A stretch of 64,000 nt of DNA from DATLLN01 sp963720885 (GTDB taxonomy: Bacteria > Actinomycetota > Thermoleophilia > Gaiellales > JAICJC01), in the NCBI GenBank assembly GCA_963720885.1, contig CAVRGW010000005.1, forward strand, positions 186,001 through 250,000. Reading direction: 5' to 3'. Of this stretch, positions 12,118 through 22,128 are shown one piece after another (the stretch's first letter is position 1; each line of letters starts with the position of its first letter). Both the position numbers and the translations under genes were made by a program. The notes under the pieces are model-generated. The model made no database searches. It was not told where the DNA came from and saw only the letters and a list, made by a program, of their open reading frames with translations.

Positions 12118-12123
12118 CAGACT
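12118..12123 (+). promoter_or_regulatory. -10-like hexamer before GTG 12130
   Basis: CAGACT is followed by 6 nt and then the GTG of the next gene, the leaderless geometry seen repeatedly in this window. The first base departs from the T consensus. Confidence 0.35.
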
Positions 12124-12129
12124 GGGTGG

Positions 12130-12876
12130 GTGTTGGCCACGCTGTACAAGGCACGTGGGCCGTCGACGAAGAGCGAGGTGTGCGCGATCTGCGTCGAGCG
12201 CTCGCGCGGGCGCACCGTGCGGGTGCATCTGGGACGCGGCGTCTCGGTGTGGCTTTGCGCCGGCCATGCGAGCGATGACTTCCGCCGGCAGAGGAGCGGT
12301 CGTGATTTCGTGCTCACCTTGCATCGCCTGTGGTCGGCGCACGGCTGTCTGACGAAGCCTCGAAGCCGCGCGCTGGACGATCACCTGGCCGCCATGCGCT
12401 CGCAACCGCCGACGCCGAGGCACCGGCCGGGTTCGTACTCCTGGGCGGCCCTGCGAAGGGACGCCGAGGAACGGTTCCGAGCCGGCGACGAGCCGGCTCG
12501 CGTGATCCGCGAGCTCCGGAGCCGGCACTCCGGGGGCGTGGCCACGGTGCCGAGCGTGCGGACGATGCGCCGCTGGTATCAGGAGCGGCGATGGCTGCGG
12601 CAGGCGCTGGTCGTCGAGATCAGCGAGCCGGGTGTGCCAATTGGCCGAGCGGGCGCCGGCCAATTGGCAGACCCCTCACCAACCACTCCCCAGCCACCGA
12701 AGCCTCCGTCGACCGGCGTCCAGGCAAAATCCCAGCCGCCCGCAGCGCTCGCAGCCCCGCCCACGTCCCCCTCAGCCAGCCAAACCAGGCACGACCGACC
12801 GTCGCCGCCGCGCGAACGCCCGCCCGAGCCCAAACCGCGGCCCGAGCCCCGGCCGCGGCCGCCGCCAGAGGTGTAG
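12130..12876 (+). CDS. Unknown protein with N-terminal Cys/His cluster and HTH-like segment
   Basis: 248 aa, not recognised. Residues about 15-50 hold CAIC and CAGH, spaced like a degenerate zinc-binding pair. A basic middle region has an HTH-like stretch (VPSVRTMRRWYQERRWLRQAL, about residues 138-158). After residue 165 the protein turns into low-complexity Pro/Ser/Arg sequence, and palindrome copy B lies exactly at that transition, encoding VPIGRAGAGQLAD. The tail may have been acquired with the repeat or may not be functional. Codon bias in the first 160 residues is normal for this genome. A DNA-binding role is a guess. Confidence 0.6.
   Translation: MLATLYKARGPSTKSEVCAICVERSRGRTVRVHLGRGVSVWLCAGHASDDFRRQRSGRDFVLTLHRLWSAHGCLTKPRSRALDDHLAAMRSQPPTPRHRPGSYSWAALRRDAEERFRAGDEPARVIRELRSRHSGGVATVPSVRTMRRWYQERRWLRQALVVEISEPGVPIGRAGAGQLADPSPTTPQPPKPPSTGVQAKSQPPAALAAPPTSPSASQTRHDRPSPPRERPPEPKPRPEPRPRPPPEV
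12635..12669. repeat. Palindromic repeat, copy B
   Basis: Perfect 13-bp arms TGCCAATTGGCCG and CGGCCAATTGGCA around a 9-nt spacer. It shares its core with copy A but sits within the reading frame of the 12130 gene. Confidence 0.8.
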
Positions 12877-12907
12877 CGCGCTCCCCGGTCGGGTACGCCG
12901 ACGGCCC

Positions 12908-13428
12908 ATGGGAACACTCATTCTCTCAACGCAGATGACGGTCGACGGTGTGATCACCGTCGAAGACTGGTTCGCCGCCGAGGGGGCGCACGACGCGGCC
13001 TGCCGGGCGCTGTTCGAGCGGTCTGCGGCCATGGTGATGGGACGCAAGACCTACGAGGGCCTGGCCGGGTTCTGGCCCGACCAGAGTGGACCCTGGGCCG
13101 ACCTGATCAACCCGATGCCCAAGTTCGTCGCGTCGCGGACGCTGGCGGAGCCGCTCGAGTGGAACTCCTCGCTGATCGACGGCGATGCCGTCGCGGGCGT
13201 GGCGCAGCTGAAACAGCGGGAGGGCGACCTGGCGATGGTCGGCTGCGGCGACCTGGCCCGCGCACTCGTCGAGGGCGGCGCCATCGACGAGCTCTGGTGA
13301 CGCACCCGGCCGTGTGGGGCGCGGGCGAGCGGCCGTTCCAAGGCGGGGCGCGGCAGCGCCTCGAGCTGGTGGGCTGCGAGCGCTTCGACTCGGGCGTCAC
13401 GCTGCAGCGGTACCGACCGGCCCCCTAG
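12908..13428 (+). pseudogene. RibD C-terminal (dihydrofolate reductase-like) protein, frameshifted
   Basis: DHFR-fold reductase of the RibD_C/YwjB type. It starts MGTLILSTQMTVDGVI and keeps AMVMGRKTYEGLAGFWP and the nucleotide-binding AMVGCGDLARALVEGGAIDELW. The frame then meets TGA at 13298-13300. The missing C-terminus (THPAVWGAGERPF...LQRYRPAP) continues in another frame to 13428. One lost base in the GG run near 13297 would restore DELW-V-THP. It is either a sequencing error or a recent lesion. Substrate unknown; NADPH use is expected. It ends tail-to-tail with dtd. Confidence 0.75.
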
Positions 13429-13862
13429 AGTTCGAGCACGATCGTGACCGGGCCGTCGTTGACCAGGTCGACCTCCATATGGGCGCCGAACTCGCCCATC
13501 GCGACGCGCAGCCCGGCCGCACGCAGCCCGGCGGCGACTCGCTCGACCAGCGGCTCGGCCACGGCTGGCGCGGCGGCGGCGATGAAGGACGGCCGGTTGC
13601 CGCGCGAGGTGTCGGCGAGCAGCGTGAACTGGGAGACGACCAGCACCTCGCCGCCGATGTCGAGCACGCTGCGGTTCATGCGGCCCTCGTCGTCCTCGAA
13701 GATGCGCAGGCGCGACAGCTTGCCGGCCAGCCTATCGGCCTGCTCGGCCGTGTCGCCGACGCCCACGCCCACGAAAACGAGCATGCCGGGGCCGATCGAG
13801 CCGACCGCCCGGCCGGCCACCCGCACCTCTGCACGAGCCACTCGCTGAACCACTCCCCGCAT
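13425..13862 (-). CDS. dtd: D-aminoacyl-tRNA deacylase
   Basis: Hydrolyses D-amino acids (and glycine on tRNA-Ala) from mischarged tRNAs. 145 aa from the ATG giving MRGVVQRVARAEVRV; a GTG two codons upstream is possible but too close to the AGAGA ribosome-site. The SQFTLLAD and NDGPVTIVLEL motifs, which form the active site across the dimer, are intact. Convergent with the broken reductase and divergent from rimP. Confidence 0.93.
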   Translation of the reverse strand: MRGVVQRVARAEVRVAGRAVGSIGPGMLVFVGVGVGDTAEQADRLAGKLSRLRIFEDDEGRMNRSVLDIGGEVLVVSQFTLLADTSRGNRPSFIAAAAPAVAEPLVERVAAGLRAAGLRVAMGEFGAHMEVDLVNDGPVTIVLEL

Positions 13863-13893
13863 CGTCACGATTCTCTTACCACGGAGAACCCCC

Positions 13894-13902
13894 TGCTATT
13901 CT
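13894..13902 (+). promoter_or_regulatory. Extended -10 promoter of the rimP-nusA-infB operon
   Basis: TGCTATTCT gives an extended -10 (TG-n-TATTCT). It is about 90 nt upstream of the rimP start, leaving room for the structured leader that follows. No convincing -35. Confidence 0.5.
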
Positions 13903-13920
13903 TCGGGAGAAGTCAGCGCG

Positions 13921-13971
13921 CCGAAGGTGGTCCGGGAGGTGGGTGAATACCCACCTTTTTTTCGCCTTCGG
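13921..13971 (+). terminator. Terminator-like switch in the rimP-nusA leader
   Basis: AGGTGGGT (13937-13944) pairs with ACCCACCT (13949-13956) over a GAAT loop and runs straight into seven Ts (13956-13962): a canonical intrinsic terminator inside the 5' leader, 30 nt before rimP. An upstream AAGGTGG (13924-13930) can pair instead with CCACCTT (13951-13957), disrupting it, and CCGAAGG/CCTTCGG (13921-13927 and 13965-13971) can close the whole region. This suggests attenuation of the operon, plausibly by NusA itself. Confidence 0.65.
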
Positions 13972-13992
13972 ACAGGGTCGAGAAGGACGTTG

Positions 13993-14439
13993 ATGCACAA
14001 GGCGACACCACTGCAGACACAGGTCGAAACGATGCTCCGGGACGGGTTCCCGGGGATCGAAGTGCTGCTCGTGGACCAGCCGTCGCCGAACAGGGTGCGC
14101 ATCTTCATCGACCGCGAGACGTCCCCGGTGGACACCGACCTGCTGGAGCAGGTCACGCGCCAGCTGTCGCCGCTTCGCGAGCAGTACGCGCTCGAGGTGT
14201 CGTCGCCGGGCATCGAGCGCCCGCTGGTCAAGCCTGACCACTACAAGCGGGTCGTCGGCAGCCCCGTCGCCGTGCGGACGGAGCAGCCGCTCGACGGCCG
14301 GCGGTCGTTCAAGGGCGTGCTGACCCAGGCACACGAGCAGATGATCACGATCGACCTCGACGGCGAGCCGGTGGAGATCCCGCTCGACGTGGTGCACAGC
14401 GCGCACCTGGTCGACGAAGGGCGGGGAGGGAAGCCATGA
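13993..14439 (+). CDS. rimP: Ribosome maturation factor RimP
   Basis: 30S assembly factor. 148 aa from ATG 13993, preceded by GAGAAGGA. Signature segments are VRIFIDRE, LEVSSPGIERPLVKPDHYKR and the C-terminal SH3-like fold with VVHSAHLV. The ATGA overlap with nusA gives the usual rimP-nusA-ylxR-infB order. Confidence 0.93.
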   Translation: MHKATPLQTQVETMLRDGFPGIEVLLVDQPSPNRVRIFIDRETSPVDTDLLEQVTRQLSPLREQYALEVSSPGIERPLVKPDHYKRVVGSPVAVRTEQPLDGRRSFKGVLTQAHEQMITIDLDGEPVEIPLDVVHSAHLVDEGRGGKP

Positions 14440-15725
14440 GCAAGGAGCTCCTGGAAGGCGTCAAGCTGGTCGAGAAGGAGAAGGGCATCGAGGCGGAGAC
14501 GCTGCTCTCCGCGATCGAGGATGCTCTGCTGGCGGCGTACAAGAAGCTGCCGGACGCACACCACCCGGTGCGGGTCGACCTCGACCGCGAGTCGGGTGAC
14601 TACACCGTCTGGTCGGTCACCGAGGACGCGTGGGACGTGTACCTCGACGAGCATCCGCATCACGTCGTCATCGTTCCCGAGTCGGCCGAGGAGCCGGCGC
14701 CCGTTCAGCCGCCCGCCGACGGCGCCCAGGCTGACGAGGCCGCCGAGCCGGAGCCGCAGATCGACTGGTCGTGGTTCACGCCCGACCAGATGGTGATCGT
14801 CACGCCCGAGGGCTTCAGCCGGATCGCCGGCCAGACCGCCAAGCAGGTGCTGCGCCAGCGGATCCACGAGGCCGAGCGCTCGATGATGTACGACGAGTAC
14901 GTCGATCGCGTCGGCGAGATCGTCACCGGAATCGTCCAGCAGGACGACAACCGCTACGCGTTCGTCGACCTGGGGCGGATGGAGGCGATCCTGCCCGGCT
15001 CGGAGAAGGTTCCCGGCGAGCGCTACGAGCAGGGCAGCCGCATCAAGGCCGTCATCCTCGAGGTGCGCAGCGAGGGCAAGGGCCCGCAGGTCGTGCTCTC
15101 CCGTCGCTCCGACGAGCTGATCCGTGGCCTGTTCGAGCTCGAGGTGCCCGAGATCGCCGACGGCCTGGTCGTCATCCGGTCGGTCGCCCGCGAGCCCGGC
15201 TATCGCGCCAAGATCGCGGTCGAGTCGCGCGTCCAGGGCGTCGACCCGGTCGGCGCCTGCGTCGGCCCGCGAGGTTCGCGGGTGCGCATGGTCGTGTCTG
15301 AGCTGCGCGGCGAGAAGATCGACATCATCCCGTTCAACGACGAGCCCGCCCGGTTCGTCGCGAAGGCGCTCGCGCCCGCCAAGGTGCGCGAGGTCTACGT
15401 GGACGACGACAACCGCCAGGCCACCGTGCTGGTGCCCGACGGCGAGCTCTCGCTGGCGATCGGCAAGGAGGGCCTGAATGCCCGCCTGGCCCACCGCCTG
15501 ACGGGCTGGCGCATCGACATCGTGTCCGAGACCGAGTACTACGCCGAGGAGACCGACACGCCGTACACCGGCGCCGAGGGCGAGGTGGACGAGCATCCCG
15601 GCCGCTGCATCGCGGTCACGTCGTCCGGCAAGCGCTGCCCGAACCAGGCGCTGGAGGGCAGCCGGTACTGCGGCGTGCCTGCGCATCGCGAGCTGGCCGC
15701 GCAGGAAGAGGGGGCGACGGCGTAA
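14436..15725 (+). CDS. nusA: Transcription factor NusA with C-terminal Cys3His motif
   Basis: Binds RNA polymerase and modulates pausing, termination and antitermination. 429 aa: the N-terminal domain is interrupted by an acidic Pro/Ala-rich insert (about residues 78-106), followed by S1 (about 160-235) and two KH domains (GACVGPRGSRVRMV; LAIGKEGLNARLA). After the KH domains an extra segment carries C391, C401, C412 and H417 (CIAVTSSGKRC...RYCGVPAH), not part of canonical NusA and resembling a small zinc site. Starts within the rimP stop. Confidence 0.95.
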   Translation: MSKELLEGVKLVEKEKGIEAETLLSAIEDALLAAYKKLPDAHHPVRVDLDRESGDYTVWSVTEDAWDVYLDEHPHHVVIVPESAEEPAPVQPPADGAQADEAAEPEPQIDWSWFTPDQMVIVTPEGFSRIAGQTAKQVLRQRIHEAERSMMYDEYVDRVGEIVTGIVQQDDNRYAFVDLGRMEAILPGSEKVPGERYEQGSRIKAVILEVRSEGKGPQVVLSRRSDELIRGLFELEVPEIADGLVVIRSVAREPGYRAKIAVESRVQGVDPVGACVGPRGSRVRMVVSELRGEKIDIIPFNDEPARFVAKALAPAKVREVYVDDDNRQATVLVPDGELSLAIGKEGLNARLAHRLTGWRIDIVSETEYYAEETDTPYTGAEGEVDEHPGRCIAVTSSGKRCPNQALEGSRYCGVPAHRELAAQEEGATA

Positions 15726-15998
15726 CCCCCGAGCGTCAGTGCGCCGGCTGTGGAACCCGCTGTCCGGCGCGCGAGCTCGTCAGGCTGACGACGGCCGGCG
15801 ACAAGCTCGTGATCGATCGGGGGCGGCGGCTGGGCGGCCGCGGGATGCACCTCTGCCCGGACGCCCGATGCACCGCCCTGGCCCGCCGCCGGGGCGCATT
15901 CGGCAGGCGGTTGCGCAGGAGCGTTACGGTTCCTGAGGATCTCGAACGGCGGGTCGAGGTTGAGGCGGCGAGCGCCGCGTGGAAGAATTTCGAGAAGA

Positions 15999-18069
<2,071 letters not shown>

Positions 18070-18096
18070 CCGAGCCGTCGCCGGGGAGGGCGCCCG

Positions 18097-19539
18097 ATGG
18101 GCGAGCTGTCCGACTTCGCGCGCATCGTGCTGTTCGCATCCGCCGGTCTGCTGGCGGCCATCCTGTCGTACCCGGTGGCGGAGCGGCTGCGCATCCCCGC
18201 CCCGGTGCTGTTCCTGGCCGCGGCGGCGGTCGCGTCTGATCTGATCGGCGACCTCAAGGGGCTGCTAACCCCTGTCGCGGTCGGCGAGATCGGCACCGTC
18301 GCCCTGATCGTGATCCTGTTCGAAGGCGGCATGCAGGTCGGCTGGGGCCGCTTCCGGGCGTCGATCTGGCCGATCGGCATCCTCGGGGTGCCCGGCACGC
18401 TCGCGACCGGCGCCATCGTCGCAGTCGGCGCCCATCTGGCGCTCGACCTGAACTGGACGACCGCGGCGATCATCGGCGCCGCCCTGGCGCCGACCGATCC
18501 GGCGGTGATGTTCTCGGTGCTGGGCAACCGCGAGGTCGGTGGCCGCAGCGGCACGATCCTGCAGGGGGAGTCGGGCGCCAACGATCCGGTGGCGATCGCG
18601 CTGATCATCGGGCTTCTCGACTTCGCCACCGACAACGGCAGCGGCCTCGCGGTGACCGAGCGGTTTCTGCTGGAGATGGGCGTCGGCTTGGCCGTCGGCG
18701 TGGTCGGCGCACGCCTGCTCGCCTGGACCGCGCGCCGGGTGCCGCTGGTGGGCGGCTCGTTCTACCCGTTGCGGCTGCTGGCCGCCGCGGGCGTCGTGTT
18801 CGGCGCAGCGGCAGCGCTGCACGGGTCGGGGTTCCTGGCGGTGTTCGTCGCCGGCGTCCTGCTCGGCGACGAGCAGTTCCCGTACAAGAGCGAGACCCGC
18901 GGGTTCCTGGCGCCGGCCGCCGGCCTCGCCGAGATCACAGTGTTCGTCGCGCTCGGCCTGACCGTCGACCTGGGATCGTTCCCGTCGCGGACCTGGGTGG
19001 ACGGCGCCGTGATCGCCGTGCTGGTGGTGCTGATCGCCCGCCCGCTGGTGGTCGCAGTCCTGCTCGGACGGAGCGATCTGACCCGCGCCGAGCGGCTGTT
19101 CATCAGCTGGGCGGGCATGAAGGGCGCGGTGCCGATCCTGCTCGGCTCGTTCGCCGTGATCGCCGGCGCCGACCATTCGCTGTTGATCTACGACGTCGTG
19201 TTCGTCGTCGTCACGGCGACGGTGCTCGTCCAGGGGCTGCTGCTGTCACCGGTGGCGAGTCGGCTGGGGATCCCGATGGAGACCGTGGAGGCGAAGCCGT
19301 GGAGCGTCGACGTGGTCGGCGGCAGCTACACGGTCGCCCCGGCGTCCGTGGCGGCCGGAATCGCGTTGCGCGACCTGCCGATAGGCGACGACGGCTGGGT
19401 GTACGAGATCCGCCGGAACGGGTCGACCGTCCCCACGCGTGGCGCGCAGCGGCTGCAGGCCGGGGACGAGGTGACCGTGATCTGCGCGGACGAGCAGCGC
19501 GGCGACGTGCGTGCGCTGTTCACGGGTGAACGTGCCTAG
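18097..19539 (+). CDS. CPA1-type cation/proton antiporter with C-terminal TrkA-C domain
   Basis: 480 aa; about 12 hydrophobic helices fill residues 5-385, with the ion-site motif ALAPTDPAVMFSVLG and LQGESGANDPVA. The cytosolic tail from about residue 410 looks like a TrkA_C ligand-binding domain (ALRDLPIGDDGWVYEIRRNG). Closest type is NhaP2/CvrA, a K+(Na+)/H+ antiporter; ion specificity cannot be told. Start ATG 18097 follows GGGGAGG. It lies between infB and ylxP, separating a normally continuous translation cluster. Confidence 0.88.
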   Translation: MGELSDFARIVLFASAGLLAAILSYPVAERLRIPAPVLFLAAAAVASDLIGDLKGLLTPVAVGEIGTVALIVILFEGGMQVGWGRFRASIWPIGILGVPGTLATGAIVAVGAHLALDLNWTTAAIIGAALAPTDPAVMFSVLGNREVGGRSGTILQGESGANDPVAIALIIGLLDFATDNGSGLAVTERFLLEMGVGLAVGVVGARLLAWTARRVPLVGGSFYPLRLLAAAGVVFGAAAALHGSGFLAVFVAGVLLGDEQFPYKSETRGFLAPAAGLAEITVFVALGLTVDLGSFPSRTWVDGAVIAVLVVLIARPLVVAVLLGRSDLTRAERLFISWAGMKGAVPILLGSFAVIAGADHSLLIYDVVFVVVTATVLVQGLLLSPVASRLGIPMETVEAKPWSVDVVGGSYTVAPASVAAGIALRDLPIGDDGWVYEIRRNGSTVPTRGAQRLQAGDEVTVICADEQRGDVRALFTGERA

Positions 19540-19554
19540 CCGACCGCCGCCCGC

Positions 19555-19560
19555 GATACT
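19555..19560 (+). promoter_or_regulatory. -10-like hexamer, leaderless ylxP transcript
   Basis: GATACT ends 6 nt before the GTG of ylxP with no ribosome-binding site between. Confidence 0.4.
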
Positions 19561-19566
19561 TCCCGC

Positions 19567-19875
19567 GTGACCTCGGGGTACGTGGGCATCCTGGATTTCG
19601 AGATCCACATACCGCACAGCCGGTCGCTGAAGGAGAAGCGGCGGTACGTTCTGTCCACGAAGGCCCGGCTGGAGCGGATGCTCGGCGCCTCGGTGGCGGA
19701 GGTCGGCGACCACGAGCTCTGGCAGCGGTCGCGGCTCGCGCTGGCTGTCGTGCGCCGCGAGGCGGGGGAGGTTGAGCGCGCCCTGGATCAGGCCGAGCGC
19801 TACCTTTCGTCGCAGGAGTACGAGCTTGTGCGGGTGTCCGCCCGCCTGTTGTCCGTCGAGGAGGCGATCGGGTGA
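19567..19875 (+). CDS. ylxP: DUF503 / YlxP-like protein
   Basis: 102 aa from GTG 19567, beginning MTSGYVGILDFEIHIPHSRSLKEKRR, the DUF503 hallmark. Encoded next to rbfA in many bacteria; a ribosome-assembly link is suggested by this neighbourhood but the biochemical role is not settled. The 3' end overlaps the rbfA GTG by 4 bp. Confidence 0.88.
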   Translation: MTSGYVGILDFEIHIPHSRSLKEKRRYVLSTKARLERMLGASVAEVGDHELWQRSRLALAVVRREAGEVERALDQAERYLSSQEYELVRVSARLLSVEEAIG

Positions 19876-20249
19876 AGCATCAGCGCAAGCGCCGGGTCGA
19901 CGAGGCCCTGCGCCACGTGCTCGCCGAGGGGGTCGAGGAGCTGTCCGATCCCGCGGTCGGATTCGTGACGGTGACCGGCGTCGACGTGACCGCCGATCTC
20001 GAGCATGCGACCGTCCGGGTCAGCGTGCTGGGCGGGGCGAAGCGACGGGCCGCGGCGTTGCGCGGGCTGGATCGTGCCAAAGGCGTGTTGCAGTCCAGGG
20101 TGGCCCAGGAGCTGCACTTGCGGAGGACTCCCGTCCTGACCTTTCAGTATGATGAGGGAGTCGACCGCGCCATGCGCATCAACGAGCTGCTCGATGCTGC
20201 TGGCCCCAGTGCCTCGGAAGGCGAGGCCGACACCTCAACCACACCATGA
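19872..20249 (+). CDS. rbfA: 30S ribosome-binding factor A
   Basis: Assembly factor for the 16S 5' end; KH-like fold. 125 aa, GTG start, MKHQRKRRVDEALRHVLAEGVEELSDPAVGFVTV. The conserved HLRRTPVLTFQYDEGVDRAMRI tail is present. Overlaps ylxP upstream and nrnA downstream by 4 bp each. Confidence 0.93.
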   Translation: MKHQRKRRVDEALRHVLAEGVEELSDPAVGFVTVTGVDVTADLEHATVRVSVLGGAKRRAAALRGLDRAKGVLQSRVAQELHLRRTPVLTFQYDEGVDRAMRINELLDAAGPSASEGEADTSTTP

Positions 20250-21265
20250 CCGACGCCGATCTGACCCGTGACCTCGAGGATGTCGTCGCTGCGATCACTG
20301 CGGCCGACCGCGTGCTCGTCGCCTCGCACGAGAATCCCGACGGCGACGCCATCGGGTCGATGGCGGCGTGCAAGGGCGCGCTCCTGCAGCTCGGCAAGGA
20401 GGTGCGGCTCTACCTCCACCAGGACTCGCCGATCCCGCACGAGTACTCGTTCCTCGACCTGGACGGGCTGGAGCGGTCGCTCGACCTCGACTCGCTCGAA
20501 GGGTGGACGCTGCTCGCCGTCGACTGCGGCAACGAGCGCCGGCTGGGGCCCGACCACGCAGAGGTGCGCGAGCGCTTCGACAGCGTGGTCGACATCGACC
20601 ACCACCACGACAACAGCCGGTACGGCAACGCCAACCTGGTCGACGGCGGCGCCTCGTCGACGGCCGAGATCCTGGCCACGGTGTTCGACCGTTTGGGCGT
20701 CCGGCTGACGCCGGTGATCGCCGAGGCGCTGTACGTCGGCCTGGTGACCGACACCGGCCGCTTCCAGTACCGCACCACCAGCCCGGCCGCGCTGCGGCTG
20801 GGCGCGCACCTGGTCGAGCACGGGGCCGACGTCCACAAGGTGTACCAGCTGGTGTTCGAGACGGTGCCGTACTCCAAGAAGAAGCTGCTCGGCCGCGTGC
20901 TGGAGCACGCGCAGCCGTTCCTCGACGGCCGGCTGCTGGTCAGCTACGTGACGCGTGACGACCTGGCGCTGGTCGAGGGCGACGAGGCGACGACCGAGGG
21001 CCTGATCGACGATCTCCGCGAGGTCGAGGGCGTCCAGGTCGCGGGCCTGATCCGCGAGCAGGTGCCGCTGGCCGACGGGACGATCACGCCCAATCGCGTC
21101 TCGCTGCGCTCGCGGGGAGCCGTCGACGTGTCGCAGATCGCCCGCAAGTCGCGCGGCGGCGGCCACAAGCAGGCGGCCGGCTTCTCGCATCCCGGCTCGG
21201 TGAAGGAGATCCGCGACTTCATCGTGGCCGAGGTCGGCGAGCAGCTCTCCGAGTCCGCGGCCTAG
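20246..21265 (+). CDS. nrnA: Bifunctional oligoribonuclease / pAp phosphatase
   Basis: DHH-family phosphoesterase that degrades nano-RNA and 3'-phosphoadenosine 5'-phosphate. 339 aa. Motifs: SHENPDGDAIGS near residue 27, the catalytic DIDHHHDN near residue 114, and the DHHA1 substrate motif GGGHKQAAGF near the C-terminus. Coupled to rbfA by an ATGA overlap; rbfA-nrnA-truB-ribF is a common arrangement. Confidence 0.93.
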   Translation: MTDADLTRDLEDVVAAITAADRVLVASHENPDGDAIGSMAACKGALLQLGKEVRLYLHQDSPIPHEYSFLDLDGLERSLDLDSLEGWTLLAVDCGNERRLGPDHAEVRERFDSVVDIDHHHDNSRYGNANLVDGGASSTAEILATVFDRLGVRLTPVIAEALYVGLVTDTGRFQYRTTSPAALRLGAHLVEHGADVHKVYQLVFETVPYSKKKLLGRVLEHAQPFLDGRLLVSYVTRDDLALVEGDEATTEGLIDDLREVEGVQVAGLIREQVPLADGTITPNRVSLRSRGAVDVSQIARKSRGGGHKQAAGFSHPGSVKEIRDFIVAEVGEQLSESAA

Positions 21266-21270
21266 CGTCC

Positions 21271-22128
21271 ATGCCGCAGCCGGGGCTGTACCTGGTCGAC
21301 AAGCCGGTCGGGCCGACGTCGTTCGGCGTGCTGCGCTCGCTGCGGCCGGCGCTGGGCAGCAAGCTGGGCCACGCGGGAACACTCGACCCGTTCGCCAGCG
21401 GCCTGCTGCTGGTGCTGGCGGAGACCGCCACCCGCCTTGCGCCCTATCTGTCGGGCGTGGACAAGACGTATCGTGCCGTCGTGCAGTTCGGCCAGGTGTC
21501 GACGACGCTCGACCCGGAGGGGACGATCACCGTGACCGGTGGCTCGACCGACGGCGCGGCCGTCGAGGCGGCCGCCGCCGGCATGACCGGTGACGTGCTG
21601 CAGCGCGTCCCCGCCGCGTCCGCGGTCAAGGTCGCAGGGGAGCGCTCCTACGCCCGCATGCGGCGCGGAGAGGACGTCGCGCCGGAGCCGCGGATGGTGC
21701 GCATCGAGCGGATCGACGTCACCGGGTTCGCCCCCCGCACTCAGCGGGCGGAGATCGAGGTCGCCTGCTCGAAGGGCACCTACGTGCGCCAGATCGCCGC
21801 CGACCTGGGCGAGCAGACCGGGGCGGGGGCGATGTGCGTCAGCCTGCGCCGCCTCACGGTCGGGGCGTTCGACGTGGCCGGCGCCGGATCGCCGGACGAG
21901 GTGGCCGCACACCCCGAAGGTCCGTGGTACCGAACGCCCGCTGCCGCGCTGCCCCACCTGCCGGTCCGCGAGCTGACCGGTGAGGAGGCGGCGTCCGTCG
22001 CCCACGGCAGGCCGCTGGAGCCGGCCGGCGAGGACGGCCCGACGGCCGCCGTGCTGGAGGGCGAGCTGGTCGCCGTGATGGCGCCGCGTGACGGCCTGCT
22101 GCGCTCGCTGGCGGTGTTCCGGCGGTGA
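21271..22128 (+). CDS. truB: tRNA pseudouridine-55 synthase
   Basis: Makes pseudouridine 55 in the T-loop of tRNAs. 285 aa, starting MPQPGLYLVDKPVGPTSF. The catalytic aspartate is D39 in GHAGTLDPFASG. Later motifs YLSGVDKTYRA and SKGTYVRQIAADLG are intact. Starts 5 bp after nrnA and overlaps ribF by 4 bp. Confidence 0.94.
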   Translation: MPQPGLYLVDKPVGPTSFGVLRSLRPALGSKLGHAGTLDPFASGLLLVLAETATRLAPYLSGVDKTYRAVVQFGQVSTTLDPEGTITVTGGSTDGAAVEAAAAGMTGDVLQRVPAASAVKVAGERSYARMRRGEDVAPEPRMVRIERIDVTGFAPRTQRAEIEVACSKGTYVRQIAADLGEQTGAGAMCVSLRRLTVGAFDVAGAGSPDEVAAHPEGPWYRTPAAALPHLPVRELTGEEAASVAHGRPLEPAGEDGPTAAVLEGELVAVMAPRDGLLRSLAVFRR

